From the NCBI GenBank assembly GCA_022826045.1, contig JAJDVQ010000041.1:1-64000 (forward strand): DNA of 64,000 bases, given 5' to 3'. This stretch comes from Acidimicrobiia bacterium. Lineage in GTDB: Bacteria > Actinomycetota > Acidimicrobiia > Acidimicrobiales > Poriferisodalaceae. The position numbers and the translations under genes are program-made. This document shows, piece by piece, positions 52,775 to 60,852 of the stretch. Below the pieces are notes generated by a model. The model was given only the letters and a program-made list of their open reading frames with translations. It did not search any database and was not told the DNA's origin. Numbering within the stretch: the first letter of the stretch is position 1; every line of letters begins with the position of its first letter.

Positions 52775-53381
52775 GCGTGACCCTCTACGTCGAGGGCGGC
52801 GGCACCGGCAAGGCACTCAGGTCAGCGTTGCGCCGGGGGTTTAGCAGCCTGCTGTCCGGCGCCGGCTTCACCGGCAGAATGCCACGAGTCGTGGCGGGCG
52901 GATCACGCAGTTCGACATTCGACAGCTTCGCGACGGCCCATGCGTCGGCTGCCGATCGTTATCCGATGATGCTGGTCGACAGCGAGAGCACCATCACGGC
53001 ACTGGGTCAGGGCCCGGCGGTTGGGTGGCAGCACCTGGAGCAGAGCGATGGCTGGTCGCGCCCGCCCGGTACGGCAGACGATCAGGCGCAACTGATGGTG
53101 ACCTGCATGGAGACTTGGCTGTTAGCTGACAGAGATGACTTGAACGGCATTTTCCTGGCTTGACCTCTCACCGGCTGCTGTCGCCGGACGGCCTCGAGCA
53201 GCGCAGTACGTCGGACATTCAGTCGTCGCTGCAACGCGCGACGGAGACATCGAGCCGAGGGCGCTACGAGAAAGCAAGAGACTCATTTGATCTGATCGGC
53301 AGCATCGATCCGGATGTCCTGCGGGACAAGCTTCCGCACTTCGGACGATTCCTCGATGCCTTGCAGGCTCACGCGACCTGA
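52771..53381 (+). pseudogene. frameshifted DUF4276-family protein (Toprim-like?)
   Basis: The first ORF (52771-53163, 130 codons) encodes TLYVEGGGTGKALRSALRRG, then MLVDSES and MVTCMETWLLADRDDL, the N-terminal two-thirds of DUF4276. After its stop, an overlapping ORF in another frame (from 53160) supplies the missing end, SLQRATETSSRGRYEKARDSFDLIGSIDP and FGRFLDAL. Together they give the family length of about 200. The Glu of VEGGG and the acidic LVDSE are placed like Toprim metal ligands, but this assignment is inferred. Either a disabling mutation or translational frameshifting explains the split; I see no classic slippery heptamer. Confidence 0.75.
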
Positions 53382-53399
53382 TTGGCCGACCGCCGCCAG

Positions 53400-54887
53400 T
53401 CAGAACAGCGGCTGTCTCGACGATTCCGACGATGCGATCTGCTTGACTGAAGTCATCTCCATGCCGGTGGTGGTGACGATCTTGACGGCGATGCGGCCGG
53501 CATCAGGTGGGTCGAACGGTGCCGACCGCAGCGAGGTGAGCGCCTCCCGCTCGTCTTCGTCGATGCTGCGACCGACCTTCGGCGGCGCATCGGCGCCATA
53601 GGCGAATGCCACCACCAGCAGCAGATCGACTCGCTCGGCGCTGTCGGCCGCTTCGCGCGCGGCCTCTCGGATCATCTCGCCGGGCACAGTCACGTCCTCG
53701 GCGGCCACCATCACCGCCGCGGCGTGCTCGGCCGCCCCGCCGCCGACGGTGTAGGCGGCCTTCCACTCCAGCAGGCCGCCCTCGCCGGGCCACGGCTCGA
53801 GGTCGACGATGTGCATGTCGGGATCGCCGCGCCCGCCGGTGACCGTGTGAGCGCGCAAGGCGTGCTCAACGGCGCGGCAGAAGTCGCCGTGGGCGGTGAC
53901 CGACGCGTCTGCGGTGCCTTCGAGCGGGACCACGGTGGCCCACGGCTGCTCGCTCTCGACGGTCAGCGGCGATGCCACTCGGATGACGCCTCGCTTGGCG
54001 ACGGGCCGGTCCACCAGCATGATCGGGTCGGGATCGCGATCGTATGCGAGCGTGGCGGCCGACACCTGCGGCACGCGTTCGCAGACGAAGCCGTCGGCTG
54101 GATCGCTGCTCCAACCGTCGCCTGGCGGATCGCCGGGCAGGCTGCCCGACAGTTTCGCTTCGGCGGCAGCGCCGTCGGCTGAGGAAGACAGCGTCCAGTA
54201 GGGGAATGTCGAGGTGGCGATCCGCTGGCGGGCGATCGAGACAGCGATCGGCGAGGTATCGCAGGTGATCCAGCGGCGGCCCCATTTCTCGGCCGCCACT
54301 GCGGTCGTCGCTCCTCCGCAGGTCAGGTCGAACACGAGGTCGCCCGGGTCGGTGGCCATCAGCACGCAGCGCTCGATCACACTGTCCGCGGTCTGCACCA
54401 CGTAGCGCTTGTCTGATGCGAAGCGCTGACGGTGCCACATGTTGTTGATCCGTCGCCCTGGCACCTCATCTTCGTACCACTTCCATCGCAGCGTGGAGTT
54501 GGGACCCGCAGAGTCGAGCCGACCGAGTTCAGCCAGTCGGTCCATGCCCTCCATCGAGACGCGCCATTGCTCGCCGGGAGGGCACGGCCACTCCCGTTCA
54601 TTCCAGCGGGCTTGCCGACCGGGCACGCTGTGCACCTCGTAGCGGGGCTTGGGCGGCGCGGGCGGCTCGTCGGCATCTTTGGTGGGCAGGAACTCGAACG
54701 GCACGCCGATCACCTCGGCGTACTCGGGTGTGAGCGTGCCGTCATGGCCGTAGCTGTCGTAGTTGGATCGGCGCAGTGCCCGGCCCGTGACCTGCTCGCA
54801 CAGCAGCTGTGTGCTGAAGCGCCGGTAGCCGAGAACATAGGTGACGGTGCGAGTGTCCCAGCCCTCGGTCGGCGGTCGGCACCGCAT
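53400..54887 (-). pseudogene. chimera of restriction helicase end and DNA methyltransferase C-terminal part
   Basis: The 495-codon ORF begins mid-domain. Residues about 7-85 (GWDTRTVTYVLGYRRFSTQLLCEQVTGRALRR, then YAEVIGVPFEFLP) match the last helicase motif and following region of type III-like restriction subunits. Residues about 110-330 (YVVQTADSVIERCVLMATDPGDLVFDLTCGG, WGRRWITCDTSPIAVSIARQRI) match the C-terminal part of an adenine-specific methyltransferase. Motif I is altered (DLTCGGATT for DPTCGSGTT), and the catalytic DPPY motif is absent. Neither activity is possible. The order helicase-then-methylase implies a deletion or inversion join. Confidence 0.75.
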
Positions 54888-55064
54888 CGATGACGATTAC
54901 GATGTCAGCCTCGTCCGGCAGCCTGATGAGAGTGCCGGCCCGGAGGCGGCGGTCATCGGTCGGCTCGCGCATCGGAGTTCGAGCGTAGGTCACCGCATCG
55001 CCTCGCCGGGGAAGTCCCCGCAGGGCGATGCGGACGTTCGGAGACCGTCGTCTGCGTGCTTCGC

Positions 55065-55437
55065 CCTGACAGGATGAGCGTGTGGACGGCACCGAGGTGA
55101 ACCTGCGCAACCCTTCGGAAATCCTCGAGACCGAGGTCGTCGCGGCGATTGCGCGCATCGCGGCCGTCGACTCGGGCCTCGGCGACGATGCCCAGCACGT
55201 GTACGACATGCTGACCGGGGCGAAGGCCCGTCGGTGCTGCGCCAGTCGCGCTTGCAGGCCTGGCTCTGGTACGAGGTGCCCAACAAGTACGTGACCGACG
55301 AAGTCGGCTACAAGGAGCACCTCTCCGTCACAGCCGCGTCGCTGTTGGACGAGTTGGGCCTGAATCGCTACGCAGCGATCTGCCGGTCTCAGGCGACCGC
55401 CGAAGTTCACGCTGCCTTCGACGACAGCGACAGCGCC
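55065..55437 (+). repeat. duplicated segment, copy A (pairs with 56585-56958)
   Basis: About 373 bases beginning CCTGACAGGATGAGCG and ending GACAGCGACAGCGCC are nearly identical to 56585-56958. The segment covers the ribosome binding site and first ~120 codons of gene X. Copy A lacks one G in the run after CTGACC (four versus five). Confidence 0.9.
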
Positions 55438-55458
55438 CGGCGCCAGCGCACCAGCTAG
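55082..55458 (+). pseudogene. gene X, copy A: frameshifted and truncated
   Basis: This is a broken duplicate of the first ~120 codons of the gene at 56602-57993. It opens with GTG and VNLRNPSEILETEVVAAIARIA, loses frame after YDMLTG because one G is missing, and continues in the next frame as LRQSRLQAWLWYEVPNKYV up to DDSDSA. There it leaves homology and ends at a stop (RRQRTS). The remaining 340 codons of the intact copy are absent. It lies back to back with the methyltransferase chimera, as copy B does with its own methyltransferase remnant. Confidence 0.85.
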
Positions 55459-55468
55459 AGTATTACTT

Positions 55469-55717
55469 ATGGCAGACCAAGTAAGGAAACGCCGCCCCGG
55501 TTGCAGCACGATCACCTCGAAGCACCAGGTCACGATCCCTGCTGCCGCGTTCGCCGCAGCAGGATTGTGCGTGGGAGAATCGCTGCGCGGCACCGCCGTC
55601 GGGCCCGGCCAGGTGCTGCTCACCCGTGAGTCGGACCCCATAGCGGACACCGCTGGCATCTTCGACGGGGTGTACCCGCCCGACGCGGTCGAAGCGCTGC
55701 GCGATGAGTGGGACTGA
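55469..55717 (+). CDS. AbrB/MazE-type antitoxin
   Basis: The 82-residue protein carries a SpoVT-AbrB DNA-binding segment, STITSKHQVTIPAAAFAAAGL, followed by a short acidic tail (ESDPIADTAGIFDGVYPPDAVEALRDEWD) that would cover the toxin active site. In such pairs the antitoxin binds DNA upstream of its own operon and represses it, alone and with the toxin. The stop overlaps the toxin start by 14 bases, the usual coupled order antitoxin then toxin. Confidence 0.85.
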   Translation: MADQVRKRRPGCSTITSKHQVTIPAAAFAAAGLCVGESLRGTAVGPGQVLLTRESDPIADTAGIFDGVYPPDAVEALRDEWD

Positions 55718-56156
55718 GCCGCACGGGCCGGCAGTTGTCGATGCGGGCGTCGTCATCGGTCATCTCGACATGTCCGACGCCCACCATCGCGCTGCAACCG
55801 CAGCACTGGCGCAGGTCGCGGGCACTGCGGCGAGGCTGCTGCTGCCGGCGACGGCGTACGCAGAGGTCCTGGTGCACCCATTCCGCGCTGGTGCCGCGGA
55901 GGCGGCCCAGGTCGACGCCGTCCTCGCAGCGATTCCGATAGAGGTCGCCGCATTGGAGCGCAGCATGGCCCGCAGGGCCGCTGAGCTGCGAGCGGTGCAT
56001 CGCTCGCTGCGCCTGCCCGATGCCTGTGTCATCGCCACCGCCGTCGAAACCGGCGCGGTACTGCTGTGCACGACCGATCGCGGCTGGCCGGGCAGGCTCG
56101 TCGAGTCGCTCGCCCCGGCGCTGCAGGTGCTCACGGTGGACCGGTCGCTGACGTGA
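55704..56156 (+). CDS. vapC: PIN-domain toxin (VapC family)
   Basis: The 150-residue PIN ribonuclease has the four acidic positions: Asp in AVVDAGVVIGHLD, Glu in TAYAEVLVHPF, Asp in LRLPDACVIATA and Asp in LCTTDRGWPG. All are intact, so it should be active as an RNA-cleaving toxin unless neutralised. ATG 55704 lies within the antitoxin gene (14 bp overlap). The pair sits between two copies of the gene X module, in the most rearranged part of the window. Confidence 0.88.
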   Translation: MSGTEPHGPAVVDAGVVIGHLDMSDAHHRAATAALAQVAGTAARLLLPATAYAEVLVHPFRAGAAEAAQVDAVLAAIPIEVAALERSMARRAAELRAVHRSLRLPDACVIATAVETGAVLLCTTDRGWPGRLVESLAPALQVLTVDRSLT

Positions 56157-56245
56157 ACTCGCTCGTCCCGAATATGCACGAAGAAATCCCGGCCTGTCAG
56201 TGCGTTGCCGTGTCGGCGTGCAATGCCGTCAAGCGGCACCAGGCT

Positions 56246-56360
56246 GCTTGACTGAAGTCATCTCCAGGCCGGTTGCGGTGACGATCTTGACGGCGATGTG
56301 GCCGGCATCGGGCGGGTCGAACACGAGGTCGCCCGGGTCGGTGGCCATCAGCACGCAGCG
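56246..56360 (-). pseudogene. second, internally deleted methyltransferase 3' remnant
   Basis: On the minus strand this reads RCVLMATDPGDLVFD directly joined to PPDAGHIAVKIVTATGLEMTSVKQ. The two halves match separate parts of the chimera at 53400-54887: residues around ERCVLMATDPGDLVFD, and the last 30 residues. The junction lies in the 8-base repeat GGTCGAAC, which occurs twice in the long copy (53510 and 54326), so a deletion of 816 bp between these repeats explains it. Nothing functional remains. Confidence 0.75.
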
Positions 56361-56601
56361 AAGTTCAACTCCGAGTGCTGTGCTGCGTGGCGATGCTCGA
56401 GGCTGGTCTCGAACCGTATTCCCGACGTGTCCAGCACGACCTGCTCGCCGAATGCCGCAACGACCCGGTCCAGGCTGCTGTCGGCGATGACGCGAACGCC
56501 AGCAGGTCGAACTCGGAGCGGCTCGTCGGGGAAGCACCGGTGCGGCGCTCCGGCTGTCCGGAGACCATCTTCGCGGCGCTCTGGCCTGACAGGATGAGCG
56601 T
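56361..56601. other. 241 bp gap upstream of gene X, possible unidentified remnant
   Basis: No full gene is present. On the minus strand, a frame ending at 56348 reads VRVIADSSLDRVVAAFGEQVVLDTSG and FETSLEHRHAAQHSEL, which looks like genuine protein sequence from an unidentified truncated gene. The gene X promoter should lie at the right end. Bases 56560-56600 resemble the region before copy A (GGAGACC…CCTGACAGGATGAG). Confidence 0.35.
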
Positions 56602-56958
56602 GTGGACGGCACCCACATGAACCTGCGCGATCCCTCGGAAATCCTCGAGACCGAGGTCGTCGCGGCGATTGCGCGCATTGCAGCCGCCGACTCGGGTCTC
56701 GGCGACGATGCCCAGCACGTGTACGACGTGCTGACCGGGGGCGAAGGCCCGTCGGTGCTGCGCCAGTCGCGCTTGCAGGCCTGGCTCTGGTACGAGGTGC
56801 CCAACAAGTACGTGACCGACGAAGTCGGCTACAAGGAGCACCTCGCCGTCACCGCCTCGCTGCTGTTCGACGAACTGGGCCTGCATCGCTACGCAGCAAT
56901 CTGCCGGTCTCAGGCGACCGCCGAAGTTCACGCTGCCTTCGACGACAGCGACAGCGCC
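56585..56958 (+). repeat. duplicated segment, copy B (pairs with 55065-55437)
   Basis: About 374 bases, including the start of intact gene X, are nearly identical to copy A. The two copies are direct repeats about 1.5 kb apart, so recombination between them would remove the toxin-antitoxin pair. Confidence 0.9.
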
Positions 56959-57993
56959 GGGTTCGCCGCCCTGCGCAAGGCGATGCAGCGCTCGGGCGTC
57001 GAGCCGCCCGATCTCGACGGATTCGAGTGGAGCGGCTTGATGGGCATCGAAGAGGCGACTGCCCGCGACGCCGTGTCCGCAGCGCTGGAACGGGCGCTTG
57101 CCGCAGGGAAACTCACCGTCGGCGCCCGCGGCTGGCGCAAGGCGCAGGCGGCGCTGGCCGTTGCTGCGCTCGACAGCGACCATGACACGCAGCCTGGTCA
57201 GTCGTGGCGCACTGCCGTGATCACCGAGCGGCTGCAGAGATGGGTCACCCAAGGCGAGATGATGAGCGAGCGACTCGCGGAGGCGCGTTCGCAGGTGGCC
57301 AATAGGTTGCTGCACCCAATCGAGCCTGTCCCCAGTGCGCTCGACGCGATGGCGGTGCCTATGTGGCTGCTGCGGCGCTTCGGAGACAGCCAGCCGCTCA
57401 CCCAGGCCGGCAACCTCAAGGTCGCCTTCATTCGCAGCCTCCACGAGGACTGCCCGTGGGGATATCCGGAGCAGCCGCCGGGGTATCAGCAACGACATGT
57501 CGAAGCCGATGACACCGTGCTGTGGTCGCTGCGTGCCTGGCTGCAGCGGGGCCATGCGCTGCGCAGACGGCACAATCGGCTGCATCGAACGGCTGCTGGA
57601 GCCCAGATGGTCGACGATGCGGCACTGGCTTGGGAGAGACTGACGCGCCACCTGCTTCCGTCCGGATGGGACGGCTTCGTGGCCGAGCTGGCTGCGGTGC
57701 TGCTGGCAGCGAGCGATGACGGCGTCGACCAGGGCCAACTTGAACTCGACGTGGCCGAGACGGCGGCCGACCTCGGATGGAGGTCGTCTGTCGGCGGCGA
57801 AGAACAGCTGCCCCCGAGATGGACCATCATGCGGGCATTCTCCGAGTCGCGGCACCTGTGGAGGGAATGCGGCCTGCTGACCGAAGAAGGCGACTACGGC
57901 GAGCGGCGCCTGACGCTGACAAGCGCCGGAACAGCGGCCGTGCTCACTCACCTGCGCCTGAAGGCGGCAGGCCCGCGGCACCAGCCCTTCTGA
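56602..57993 (+). CDS. gene X: unrecognised 463-residue protein
   Basis: The N-terminal region contains LRQSRLQAWLWYEVPNKYV, DEVGYKEHLAVTASLLFDELGLHRYAAICRS and GFAALRKAMQRSGVEPPDLDGFEWSGLMG, mostly helical. The middle is Trp/Arg-rich (SWRTAVITERLQRWVTQGE, WSLRAWLQRGHALRRRHNRLH). The C-terminus (FSESRHLWRECGLLTEEGDYGERRLTLTSAG) resembles a winged-helix unit. I recognise no family, catalytic motif or membrane segment. GTG 56602 has AGGATGAG upstream. A broken copy lies at 55082-55458. Its repeated location next to methyltransferase remnants suggests it belonged to a restriction-modification or defence cluster. Confidence 0.7.
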   Translation: MDGTHMNLRDPSEILETEVVAAIARIAAADSGLGDDAQHVYDVLTGGEGPSVLRQSRLQAWLWYEVPNKYVTDEVGYKEHLAVTASLLFDELGLHRYAAICRSQATAEVHAAFDDSDSAGFAALRKAMQRSGVEPPDLDGFEWSGLMGIEEATARDAVSAALERALAAGKLTVGARGWRKAQAALAVAALDSDHDTQPGQSWRTAVITERLQRWVTQGEMMSERLAEARSQVANRLLHPIEPVPSALDAMAVPMWLLRRFGDSQPLTQAGNLKVAFIRSLHEDCPWGYPEQPPGYQQRHVEADDTVLWSLRAWLQRGHALRRRHNRLHRTAAGAQMVDDAALAWERLTRHLLPSGWDGFVAELAAVLLAASDDGVDQGQLELDVAETAADLGWRSSVGGEEQLPPRWTIMRAFSESRHLWRECGLLTEEGDYGERRLTLTSAGTAAVLTHLRLKAAGPRHQPF

Positions 57994-58014
57994 GCCGGCA
58001 GCGGCAGTGACGAG

Positions 58015-59349
58015 ATGACAGCCGGACTCATCGCAGGACTCGGGATTGTCGTCGCGCTCATCGTCTTGAACGGCGTGTACGTGGCAGGCGAGTTCTGCTT
58101 GCTCGCTGTGGATACCTCGCAGGTCGACGTTCTGGCCGGCCAAGGGCAGCGACGAGCCCGCGGCGTACGGTCGCTGCTGCGGCGGCTCAACTTTCATCTC
58201 GCCGGCGCTCAGCTCGGCATCACGCTGACGTCGCTGGTACTCGGCATCATCGCCGAAGACACCGTGGGCCGGTTGATCGAATGGGCGCTGGGCGGCTGGG
58301 GCTCCTCGCTGGCATCGGCCGGCGTGGTCGCCGTGGTGGCGATCGCGCTCGCCGCGGCCTTCCAGATGGTGTTCGGTGAGCTGCTCCCGAAGAATCTGGC
58401 CGTGTCGCGGCCGCTGGGCACCTCGCTCGCACTGGCACCGGTCCTGCGCCTCTACGGCACCATCGCCGCGCCCCTCACGCTGCTGTTCAACGGCATCGCC
58501 AACGCCACGGTGCGCGGGCTGGGCCTCGAGCCCACCGAAGAGCTCCGCATCGTGCGCACCCGCGACGAGCTGGAGTACGTGGTGCGCTCGTCGCGCCGCA
58601 GGACGCTCAGCGACGCCCAGGCCGATCTGCTGGTGCGAACGCTGCGCCTGGGTCGCAAGGACGCCGCCGACGCGCTGACGCCGCGTACGTCGATGTCGGC
58701 CGTGAGCGCTGCAGCGACGCTCGGGGAGCTGGTGGAACTGGCGCGCACCAGCGGGCATTCCCGGTTCCCGGTGCTCGGCGCAAGCTCTGACGACGTGCTC
58801 GGCATCGCCGAAGTCCGCGATGTGTTCGGCATCGACGCGGCCGAGCGTGACCGCACGCTCGTGGAGTCGATCATGCGGCCCGTCGTCGCGGTGGCCGAGA
58901 GCCGCAAACTCGATGGCGTTCTCGCCGACATGGCGGCCTCGGACTGCCGGCTGTGCGTGGTGGTGGACGAGCACGGCGGCACCGCCGGGATTCTCACTCG
59001 GGAGGACATCGCCGAGGAACTCGTGGGCGACATTGCCGACGAGTTCGACGAGCCCGCTGTGCTCACGTTCAGCCGGCCGGGCCAACCGGTGACGCTTGCC
59101 GGCACGGCCACGCTCGACGAGGTGGAGGAGGCCGCAGGCCTGACGGTGCCGCCGGGGCCCTACGAGACGCTGGCGGGTTTCGTGCTGGAACGCCTGGGCG
59201 AGATCCCCTCGGTGGGAGCAGCTGCCATGTGGAACGGCTGGCGCCTCGAGGTCACGCAGACCGATGGGCTCCGTGTGGCCGAGGTGCGCATCAGGCCTCC
59301 TGAGGTGGCCGACGAAGGCGACGCTGATGCGGGGGGCGACGCATCATGA
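58015..59349 (+). CDS. CNNM/CorC-type membrane protein with CBS domains (first of pair)
   Basis: The 444-residue protein has a DUF21 membrane domain with about three to four helices (LIAGLGIVVALIVLNGVYVAGEF, GITLTSLVLGIIAEDTVG, FQMVFGELLPKNLAVSRP). Two CBS domains (LTPRTSMSAVSA; VVVDEHGGTAGILTREDIAEELVGDIADE) and a C-terminal CorC_HlyC transporter-associated domain follow. Such proteins are proposed Mg2+/Co2+ exporters or regulators, often mis-annotated as haemolysins. The following paralogue overlaps by four bases (ATGA), so the two are made together and may form a heterodimer. Confidence 0.9.
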   Translation: MTAGLIAGLGIVVALIVLNGVYVAGEFCLLAVDTSQVDVLAGQGQRRARGVRSLLRRLNFHLAGAQLGITLTSLVLGIIAEDTVGRLIEWALGGWGSSLASAGVVAVVAIALAAAFQMVFGELLPKNLAVSRPLGTSLALAPVLRLYGTIAAPLTLLFNGIANATVRGLGLEPTEELRIVRTRDELEYVVRSSRRRTLSDAQADLLVRTLRLGRKDAADALTPRTSMSAVSAAATLGELVELARTSGHSRFPVLGASSDDVLGIAEVRDVFGIDAAERDRTLVESIMRPVVAVAESRKLDGVLADMAASDCRLCVVVDEHGGTAGILTREDIAEELVGDIADEFDEPAVLTFSRPGQPVTLAGTATLDEVEEAAGLTVPPGPYETLAGFVLERLGEIPSVGAAAMWNGWRLEVTQTDGLRVAEVRIRPPEVADEGDADAGGDAS

Positions 59350-60470
59350 CCACGCTGGCCATTGCGGTGGGTCTGGTGCTCATCGTGTTCAACGGCGCTT
59401 TCGTCGCCATCGAGTTCGGCCTCATCGGAGCGAAGCGCGCCGTGGTGGACGTAGCCGCGGCGACCGGCAAGCGATCGGCCCTGGCAGCGCAGCGCATGCA
59501 GTCCGATGTGCTGACCACGCTCGGGGGAGCGCAGTTGGGCATCACCTTGTGCTCGCTGGCAGTGGGTCGCCTGACCGAGCCGGCCATCGCCAGGCTGATC
59601 GAGAGCGCCGTGCACGGGATCGTCGAGATCCCCGACGCCGTGCTGCACACCATCGGCTTCGGCATCGGGCTGGGCATCGTGACTGTGCTGCACATGGTGT
59701 TCGGCGAGATGGTGCCCAAGAACCTGGCGCTCATCGGGCCCGAGCGCACCCTGCTGGTGCTGGCTCGGCCCATGGCTGCGTACCTCTACGTCGCCCGCCC
59801 CATCGCCCGCGCGCTGCAATGGGTGGCAAATGGCATGACCCGCATGCTGCGTGTCGAGCCGACCTCGGAGCTGGCCGATGTGGCGACGCCTGCCGAGCTG
59901 ACACTCATGGCGCGCGACTCGCTGGCCGAGGGCCATATCGCGCCTACCGACGTGGCTCTGCTCGAACGGGCGATGCGTTTCGAAGCCACCACCATCAGCG
60001 AGGTCATGGCGCCAGCGGGGGAAGTCGCGGCGGCGCGCCTTACTGATGGGATCGCCACGGTCGAGCAGCAGTTCGCTCGGACGGGCCACTCGCGGCTGGT
60101 GGTGCTGGGCAGTGGTCCCGACGATGTGCGGGGAATGCTGCACAGCAACGATCTGGCAGCGTTCGCCGAGCGTGGCGCCGCGGATCTGGCCGAGGCCGAC
60201 CGGATGGTCGCTGCGACCCAGCCCGCAGGCCGCGGCCTCGTGCGCCGGATGCTCCGGTTCGGCCCCGACGTGGCGCTCGATGAAGCACTGCGCCGCATGC
60301 AGCGCGCTCGCATCCATCTCGCCGTCGTCGCCGATGCACAGGGGCGCACGCTCGGGGTCGTTGCGCTGGACGATCTGCTGCGCAGCCTGATCGGCGATCC
60401 CGATGCCGGCGTTGCGGAGCAATCCACCGCGGCGGGTGGGCCCCGGAGTGGCACACTCCCTTCTGACTAG
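59346..60470 (+). CDS. CNNM/CorC-type membrane protein with CBS domains (second of pair)
   Basis: The 374-residue paralogue of the preceding gene has a DUF21 domain with VLIVFNGAFVAIEFGLIGAKRA, GITLCSLAVGRLTEPAIARL and MVFGEMVPKNLALIGPE, then a CBS pair (EVMAPAGEVAAARLTDG; RIHLAVVADAQGRTLGVVALDDLLRSLIGD). The C-terminal CorC_HlyC domain of the first protein is missing, as is usual for the second member of these actinobacterial pairs. The ATG overlaps the upstream stop. Same proposed role in divalent metal handling. Confidence 0.9.
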   Translation: MTTLAIAVGLVLIVFNGAFVAIEFGLIGAKRAVVDVAAATGKRSALAAQRMQSDVLTTLGGAQLGITLCSLAVGRLTEPAIARLIESAVHGIVEIPDAVLHTIGFGIGLGIVTVLHMVFGEMVPKNLALIGPERTLLVLARPMAAYLYVARPIARALQWVANGMTRMLRVEPTSELADVATPAELTLMARDSLAEGHIAPTDVALLERAMRFEATTISEVMAPAGEVAAARLTDGIATVEQQFARTGHSRLVVLGSGPDDVRGMLHSNDLAAFAERGAADLAEADRMVAATQPAGRGLVRRMLRFGPDVALDEALRRMQRARIHLAVVADAQGRTLGVVALDDLLRSLIGDPDAGVAEQSTAAGGPRSGTLPSD

Positions 60471-60531
60471 GCCCTGCTGGTGAGGCTTCGCCGCTCGTTG
60501 CGAGGCCCGGTGCGGCCGAGAGCCCTACGTC

Positions 60532-60815
60532 ATGACTTGGATCGACAAAGCGCTCGACGGCTGCTCCCCGCAGGTCGTGATCAACGATTCGAAGACGCCC
60601 AGCGGCCGTGCGCACGTCGGTTCGCTGCGCGGCGTGCTGATCCACGACGCGTTGGCCCGGGTGGCCCGAGAGCGCGCCTGGACACGACGTTCATGTACGG
60701 CTGCGACGACATGGACGCGGTCGACGAGATCCCGCACGACGCCGGCGAGCAGTTCGTGGAGCACCTCGGCAAGCCGCTGTGGGCGGCTCCGGCGATTGAG
60801 CTGAGCAGCGGGTGA
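60532..60815 (+). pseudogene. class I lysyl-tRNA synthetase remnant (N-terminus only, frameshifted)
   Basis: From ATG 60532 the frame reads WIDKALDGCSPQVVINDSKTP and SGRAHVGSLRGVLIHDALARVARER, the HIGH-like N-terminus of archaeal-type class I LysRS. One base is then missing near 60675, and the sequence continues in the next frame as LDTTFMYGCDDMDAVDEIPHDAGEQFVEHLGKPL before a stop at 60813. Only about 95 of more than 500 codons remain, and the KMSKS-type motif is absent. A separate class II LysRS must serve the cell. Confidence 0.85.
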
Positions 60816-60852
60816 TGCCGCCTCCGATGCGAGCGCAACGGCCTGTGCAGCG

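Noticed and set aside
53160-53381. A separate small TTG-start gene after the DUF4276 ORF
   Set aside because: Its product completes the DUF4276 family end exactly, so it is the second half of one frameshifted gene.
56365-59085. 906-codon reverse ORF across gene X and the first CNNM gene
   Set aside because: It spans two well-supported forward genes; no recognisable domain.
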